This document shows positions 58,572-64,000 of a DNA stretch of 64,000 bases, piece after piece. The stretch comes from Cyrtodaria siliqua (Eukaryota > Mollusca > Bivalvia > Adapedonta > Hiatellidae). The notes below the pieces were generated by a model. The model was not told where the DNA came from. It made no database searches and saw only the letters and a program-made list of their open reading frames with translations. Both the position numbers and the translations under genes were made by a program. The stretch lies in assembly GCA_037043455.1 (NCBI GenBank), contig JAWPHD010001221.1, forward strand, positions 248,001 through 312,000. The letters are read 5' to 3'. The number at the start of each line of letters is the position of its first letter. Position 1 is the stretch's first letter.

Positions 58572-59172
58572 CACCACACGGCTATCTATTGAGTATTGAG
58601 GGCTATTATTAACGATTTGCAAATAGTGCAAGTTATGTAGGGAAACTTCCGAGACGCCGCGAGTTTAAAAACAATTAATCAAAAATGCCGCCTGTCCCTT
58701 TAAGAATTGAAATCTTCAGGTTTCCTATTGTGAGTGTAACGTGACATGCACTTATATGTGTGTTCGTGGTCCGGCATACATTATCAAATGAATTTAATCT
58801 TCAGGTTCAGTACCTCCTGCGTGGATTTTAAAAAAAATAATGGCGGTCGATAAATATTGACATACTGTATATCATATGGCCGTCACCAGATTTGGCAACA
58901 TATCTTGGCAACTTTGAAGCTTCGGTTATATATAATGACACTCATTAAGGTTAAAAACTGAAGTTGTGTATCTTCGAAATGATATTTTATAATGATTATT
59001 TGTAACCAAAAAATGTCTAAAATTGCTTCAGTTTTGTATTCCATGGGGAATCATATGATGTTAACAGTTTATGTTTAAGTAACATAATTATTTTTGTATA
59101 CGTATGTTGAAATAGAGGATTAATTTAGTTTTAAAACCAAACATCGCATTGCATTGTGTATTGTGTGCTACT

Positions 59173-59554
59173 GGCAATTGGTTAAAAGGACACATGTCAA
59201 TTTAGATTTTTTAAAAACACCCGGAGTCCCGTTAGTTTTTCTATATAACGTGCATTTGTTCAATCATTAATATTAATTATTAAAAAAAAATAAAGCAAAG
59301 TGTTTTTGCATATTACTAACTTTTGATTATTTTGGTTTAAACATATTTTATTTCCAAATAGCTACAACAATACTTGTACACACGAACAAAAGGATCAGAA
59401 CGAAAGATAAAAGTCTTGATTATTTTGCCCCAATAATACATTTAAACCTTTGGAAGAATAATTAAAACATCAGCAGTTTAAAAATAAACATGATAATGGA
59501 TTAATACATCGAGACGCTAAATAAAACCTTCAAGATTGCCGTCCGTCCCTTTAA
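59173..59554. mobile_element. MITE with TTAAAAGGACACATG ends
   Basis: Left TTAAAAGGACACATGTCAAT and right TTCAAGATTGCCGTCCGTCC with CTTTAA pair as diverged inverted ends. The subterminal GTCCCGTTAGTTTTTCTATA and CATTTGTTCAATCATTAAT are shared with the neighbouring copy at 59694. It is non-coding. Confidence 0.75.
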
Positions 59555-59693
59555 TCGAAATAGGATTCCCATTACACAGTCCAACTACAATACACAAACT
59601 TTACAAATGCTTTAGTGGGTTTTACATTATTCAAGAATTGGAACTTAATTCCACTGTAACTTCTATTGATAAATAGATTATTTCAGAGTAGGT

Positions 59694-60019
59694 TAAAGGG
59701 ACACATGGCAATATGGACACATGGCAATCTTGATTGTTTTTGACTAGCGGCGTCCCGTTAGTTTTTCTACATAAATTGCATTTGTTCAATCATTAATGTT
59801 AATTATAAGAATTGTATTAAGCCATTTGTTTTTGCATATTATTAATTTTTGATATTATTGCACCAGTTATATATTAAAACTTATAGTATAATAAGACGAC
59901 ATAATGAATACTTAAAACTTAATTTTTTTAAAAACCAGGGTAAAAATAAAAATGATACTGAATATATAAAACAAGACACCCATTTCAAATACTTCAAGAT
60001 TGTCGTGTGTCCCTTTAAT
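59694..60019. mobile_element. MITE with TTAAAGGGACACATGG ends
   Basis: Left GTTAAAGGGACACATGGCAA, with an internal duplication of GGACACATGGCAAT, and right CTTCAAGATTGTCGTGTGTC followed by CCTTTAA are inverted. It is the same family as 59173-59554. A solo end (GCCGCCTGTCCCTTTAAG) lies at 58687. Confidence 0.78.
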
Positions 60020-60484
60020 GGCTATAAATACATAGGTTCTATCCAATAACGTATAAGCCGTGTATTAGTATTATATAGCAGATATATTGGCATTATCATT
60101 GTTAAGATTAACGGAGATATATACCCATTGTGTAATCTCCAATACACAAACTTTACAAAGTGTGTGGAACAAAACGTAGATAGATTGAATAATCCGTGAT
60201 TAATCTGCTTTGTCGATATCGATATTTCAAAAGCACGTGATTAGATATTAACACTGATAAGCGCCTACTTTAGTTGCAGCGGAATTAATTTCAAATTTAA
60301 ATTTAAATCGAAGGCTAATTTATTGGTACTTAAGGGAAATAACGCTTTTAAATTAAGTAACGATTTTTATTATTTTGGAAAGTTGTTAAAAGGTGTCGAT
60401 AATTAGGTACGACATAGGGTTTTTACATAGAGTACTTCATACTATGTTCTTAACTTTCAATTTAGACAAATGTCTGTTTTTTAC
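60020..60484. other. No recognised feature
   Basis: AT-rich sequence with no exon or repeat I can name. Confidence 0.35.
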
Positions 60485-60491
60485 GGGCGTG

Positions 60492-60541
60492 TACCACCGC
60501 CGCCGCCGCCGCCGCCGCCACCACCAACACCACCACCACAT
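60492..60541. repeat. CCG/CCA trinucleotide repeat
   Basis: GCCGCCGCC runs turning into CCACCACC. Translated it would give poly-Pro or similar, but no exon context is seen. Confidence 0.95.
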
Positions 60542-61085
60542 GGACTTGCCAATAATGTAGTGTTTCAAGAAAAAATACCTCAAAATCTTACAACCTACAT
60601 ACTTGTTAAACGGCATATATGTAAATTCCCTAGTCGATATTTTTTTTAGATTTTAAAATTACTTAAATTCTAAACCAAATACCCATTTAACATTTAATCC
60701 ATGTGTAAGGAATTGCATTTAAGGAAAATGATTATGTATTCAAGTGTGTTGACACAGAGATGTACAGTAGCTCGTCGTCTACTAAGTAAAAGTAAACAAG
60801 GACGGGCTGATTGTGTTATGTCCATAGACGATACCTATTCATGGGCAAACAGAAAGAACCGATATAATGGGTAATCCATACATAGCCCAACACCTTGTAA
60901 TATACGGCTGGCTAAAAAATACGCATTTTAAAAGAGATTTTGTTCCAGAAGAATATGGCATAAAACGGCCCCTTAGATCACACAAAATATAAAATTACGT
61001 TTATAAATGGAAGAAACATCAGTGTAGCTAGTCTTATTCAACGTTCAGACAAATGAAAATTAAACTTTAAAATATAATATAACTA
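60542..61085. other. No recognised feature
   Basis: AT-rich, unrecognised. Confidence 0.35.
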
Positions 61086-61089
61086 AATT

Positions 61090-61830
61090 TAATGGTATGA
61101 CAGTATGGTAAGAGTAAGGTACTAGAGCCTGGTTTAACACCCCGCACCCACCCACCTCCCCCACCCCCTCCCACCCCATCGGCCTTTTTGCCACTGACCG
61201 TTTCAGTGCGGTAGCTCTATTGTCAACCCGTTTGTGTTTGTGATGTCACTAGCCTTGTTTCTTATTAGCTACTTTTCCTGATCGACTGTTATACCTACTT
61301 TTGGTGACCCTATAACACGGTTTAAATCCCCAGCGGCCCCACTTGCGGTCCTATTTGCCGTACCCCTATTGTCAACCCTTTTCTGTTTGCGACGTCTCAT
61401 ACTGTACATTTAATATAGTATTTAACTGTTGTTGTAGATGCGTGTTTTGATTGGCTGCGTTCTGTGGATGACGCACTTCCTGTTAAAACTTTTCATCTAC
61501 TTGTCTTATTATTGTGTCATCCGCCATGATGAGACGCACTGCGACTGATAGGGACGTTTAAGTAAACATAAAAAACATAAACAAATTAAAAATAATAATT
61601 GACGCACTATGCGCATTTCTTCAGTTCCTGCTATTTAGTTGTTTTGTTTTTTATTCATACATACATGATCATCGTTGTGTTATATTGCCTATTAATGCTG
61701 CTGAGTTTGTTAGCGGATACAGTCTGATGGGGGTTTCTTTCCTTACACTGTCCTGTTTCATTGGGATGACAATATGGTAGTGAGGTTTGGAGAACATTAG
61801 AACCTAGTTTAAACACTCTGCCTGTAGCTA
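61090..61830. repeat. Dispersed non-coding repeat (GGTAGCTCTATTGTCAACCC group)
   Basis: The segment TTTGCCACTGACCGTTTCAG followed by TGCGGTAGCTCTATTGTCAA recurs in diverged form near 51880-51960 and, inverted, near 20275 and 52030. AGTATGGTAAGAGTAAGG / GGTTTAACAC pieces recur at 51830 and 61770. I group it loosely with the Penelope-like ends; its identity is uncertain. Confidence 0.45.
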
Positions 61831-62015
61831 CTTTGCTTGTGTTTGTTTTTCCGCTCTTGGAAATCCATCTTTGGAATGGCGGTTGTCAACAGATGTTATT
61901 GTTTATCTAAATTTCACCAGTTTGTAATTTGAAATATAAATATGTTTTAAACAAGGATTTATATAAATCACCATATAAGTATGTACAAGAGACTATTATA
62001 GTTCAAACATAAACA

Positions 62016-62196
62016 TATACCAGGGGCGTAGAGTGGCCCGTTTTCAGTATACTCCTAAAACGAGGTGCGAAGCTTAAATTGGTAATTTCCACCCTTTTTA
62101 TTGCATTTTTCAACTTTTTTTATTTATTTTTTATTCTTTACTTTTCAAAGTTACTCCCGTGAGTAAGGGAGTATGCCATGCTACGCACCTGTATGC
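62016..62196. mobile_element. CAG...CTG element, short copy (copy 3)
   Basis: Left CAGGGGCGTAGAGTGGCC (62021) and right CCATGCTACGCACCTG (62191) are inverted. Flanks TATAC and TATGC agree at four of five bases. At about 171 bp it is the smallest copy; its interior is T-rich. Confidence 0.65.
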
Positions 62197-62829
62197 ATAC
62201 AAATAAATATTTAGTAACCCATTCTAATATTGACTTTTAAATCTAAGAATTATCCAAACATCATATGTTGAAAGCAGTTTTAAAAACAAGTGCGATCACG
62301 CAGTCGTATTCACAGTGACTTACGCATTACACCAAATATTTAGATCTGGTTTGGACTGATTAGCATCGGTTTCTCAAAACTGTCACGGATATGACGATTT
62401 TTGATAAGAGTATTGATATATAAAGTGATGTGTACATACTCCATAATGAAGAAAATTATAATTAGCGAGATGCATGGCCCTTACTTTGAGAGTTGTTGAG
62501 CTCAGTTTTACTGATTAAGGATACATTGCTGAGAAGTTGAGAATCTACGGACATTTTATGACTCGAGTATTAAATAGCGTTCTTCAAGTGTTTTGCAATC
62601 GTACAACGTAGCTTTTGTACTTCTCCAACCTGTTTTAATATGTTGCTTTGTAAACATCTGACATTTACGAAGAATTAGTTTGGTTGTCAACTTGAAACAT
62701 TTATTCAACCCTTTTTTTGTGGTTTTTTTAATGAGTTTCTACAAATTTCCTATTTGTTAGTTGTCCCTTTTATATAATCGAAATGTATTAGTATGAGTTG
62801 GTAATGTACGATTATGTAGTTGTGTAAGT
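62197..62829. other. No recognised feature
   Basis: AT-rich sequence between two repeats. Confidence 0.35.
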
Positions 62830-62983
62830 ATAGAATAGAGCATGAGTTGTGCACGTGTGCGGGGAGATAATGCACGAGCGTTAGCGGCATTATCGTCCGT
62901 ACACGTGCAAGACTCATGCTCTATTGTATTTGTACCACAATAACTAACATATGCTGTGTATATCCTCGGGTATTACACGATGC
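62830..62983 (-). repeat. Palindromic dispersed repeat (copy 2)
   Basis: The hairpin at 62836-62923 (TAGAGCATGAGTTGTGCACG paired with CGTGCAAGACTCATGCTCTA) and its flank (ATGCTGTGTATATCCTCGGG) are the reverse complement of 44311-44465. Confidence 0.85.
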
Positions 62984-63018
62984 ATAGTGTGTATTTAGGA
63001 TAGTGTGGTACAATGTGT

Positions 63019-63361
63019 TTGTATACATTGCGAGGGGCTGGCGTGGCGCAGTCGGTAGCGCGGCGGATTTGTAACCGGAGGCCCCGGGTTCAATCCTCCG
63101 TGGTGCCACTGAGTTCCGTCGGTGTGTTCTTGGGCAAGACACTTTACCTTAGCCTCGTCCGTCGGATGGGGACGTAAACCGGGCGGTCCCGTGTATCGGT
63201 CTATCCTCCGAGCACGTTAAAGAACCATAGGAATCTATTCGATAATAAGAGTAGGGCAGGTTCCCGGATTCCTATGTATCCTTCCCCTCTCTCTGGGGCG
63301 GCTCTAAATAACCTATACTGTGTTGATGAGCCGTTAAACAACATTCAATTGTATACATTGC
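63019..63361 (+). mobile_element. Type B SINE with 13-bp target duplication
   Basis: The body is 63032-63348. The complete tRNA-like head is GGCGTGGCGCAGTCGGTAGC with B box GGGTTCAATCC. The body words are TTGGGCAAGACACTTTACCT, CTCGTCCGTCGGATGGGGAC and TAAACCGGGCGGTCCCG. The end is GAGCCGTTAAACAACATTC. TTGTATACATTGC is exactly repeated at 63019-63031 and 63349-63361. It differs from the 11052 copy at few positions, so both look young. Confidence 0.95.
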
Positions 63362-63935
63362 ATTATAGGCTTTGCAGAGCATGTCGTCATAACACGTGAA
63401 CGGGAGCCCAATTAGGATAAACATATATAGAACCATATGTGGTCTATACTTGTGTGCCTGATAACCTGAACTGTGTAATCTCTATTGATTAGTTTTAATC
63501 CGCCTTGTCAGATTTAATATAAACCATTGATATATTTTGTAATATTTTCTGTAAATCCTCATTTGAACAATATCCTATTTCCATTAATCCCTAGGTGCCA
63601 GGTATATACGATTTGAAAAATCTTTTATGAGCGCCATGTTTTTGTCCATGCGTCTCTTTAAGCGGAGCTATTGTTCGACTTAGCAACAGCCTATACTGCT
63701 CGTTTCGTAGTTTTGTGTTGGTCATGATTGCTTGTGCTTAATCGAATCAGTAAAATCTAAGTGTTATAACTTTGACAAGTGTAACAAACATTGACTATTG
63801 AATGTGTGAATATATCGCGGAATGACTAAACTGAATTGTAACTGGTCCTAGGACATTTTATTTTGATTGTGGAATAAGAGAAACTTTGAAAAACAAATAA
63901 CATTTTGGATTATATTGAGTGTTTTGTTTTTATAG
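63362..63935. other. Intron-like or upstream sequence of the last exon
   Basis: AT-rich sequence ending in a good pyrimidine tract (GTTTTGTTTTTATAG) at 63935. No other feature is seen. Confidence 0.4.
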
Positions 63936-64000
63936 AACTACCCCGGCCGGAAGTGTAACCCCAGGATATACACCAAGACCGACACCAGGACCAACACCGT
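63936..64000 (+). CDS. Partial Thr/Pro/Gly-rich exon at the window edge
   Basis: It follows a strong acceptor. One frame (first base completing a codon) is open and reads TTPAGSVTPGYTPRPTPGPT to the edge. A second frame is also open but less protein-like. The third stops early. The composition recalls NGSVTPGD and TVTPRGTQTTPGA in exons 1-2 of the 15777 gene, so it could be part of a third related gene or of an unrelated one. It cannot directly follow exon 5 at its only weak internal donor, because that phase gives a stop. Confidence 0.5.

Noticed and set aside
52953..64000. Direct splicing of exon 5 to the exon at 63936
   Set aside because: The only weak internal donor (GATGATG|GTACAT) leaves a phase that gives a stop after a few codons in the last exon.

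Overview
The window looks like ordinary nuclear DNA from an invertebrate, most likely a bivalve or other mollusc. I infer this from spliced exons with GT/AG borders, AT-rich non-coding DNA, tRNA-derived SINEs with target-site duplications, Penelope-like and RNase H-bearing LINE remains, many MITEs, and CTTCTTCTCTGAAACC-type 'TCCG' repeats. There is no operon, CRISPR array, plasmid or bacterial feature, and I see no intact rRNA or tRNA gene. The species assignment is inference.

The best-supported gene lies on the + strand. Five coding exons (15777-16283, 38518-38658, 51114-51252, 52369-52492, 52953-53058) join in phase 0/0/1/2 into 1017 nt, encoding a 338-residue protein of a family I do not recognise. 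It spans about 37 kb because its first two introns are full of repeats. An upstream exon (2871-3275) encodes the same C-terminal domain without the two internal introns, so a related gene lies to the left. A Thr/Pro/Gly-rich exon begins at 63936 and runs off the right edge. The region may therefore be a small tandem gene family.

Layout. 1-15.7 kb: a 37-bp satellite, three SINE loci, the upstream exon, microsatellites, MITEs and tandem arrays of 49, 125, 45 and 38 bp. 15.8-38.5 kb (exon 1 and intron 1): a 431-bp tandem array with large hairpins, a decayed Penelope-like element, a Tc1 fragment, several MITEs, a G-rich 554-bp duplication, and a three-level nest of TCCG-type repeats that holds an 87-codon ORF. 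38.5-51.1 kb (exon 2 and intron 2): a SINE split by a MITE, another TCCG-type element, foldback repeats, an intact-looking SINE, a 5'-truncated LINE and a 52-bp satellite with a 489-bp higher-order period. 51.1-53.1 kb: exons 3-5. 53.2-64 kb: a dispersed repeat, a 3.4-kb 56-bp satellite, MITEs, a palindromic repeat, a young SINE and the final partial exon.

The main result is the gene model and its paralogue. I see no convincing novel defence or mobile system. The other points of interest are repeat biology: MITEs sharing an interior but carrying different ends, a CAG...CTG family with 5-bp target duplications, nested insertions that can be dated by order, and hairpin-bearing tandem units. No similarity search was run, so family names rest on motifs read by eye.
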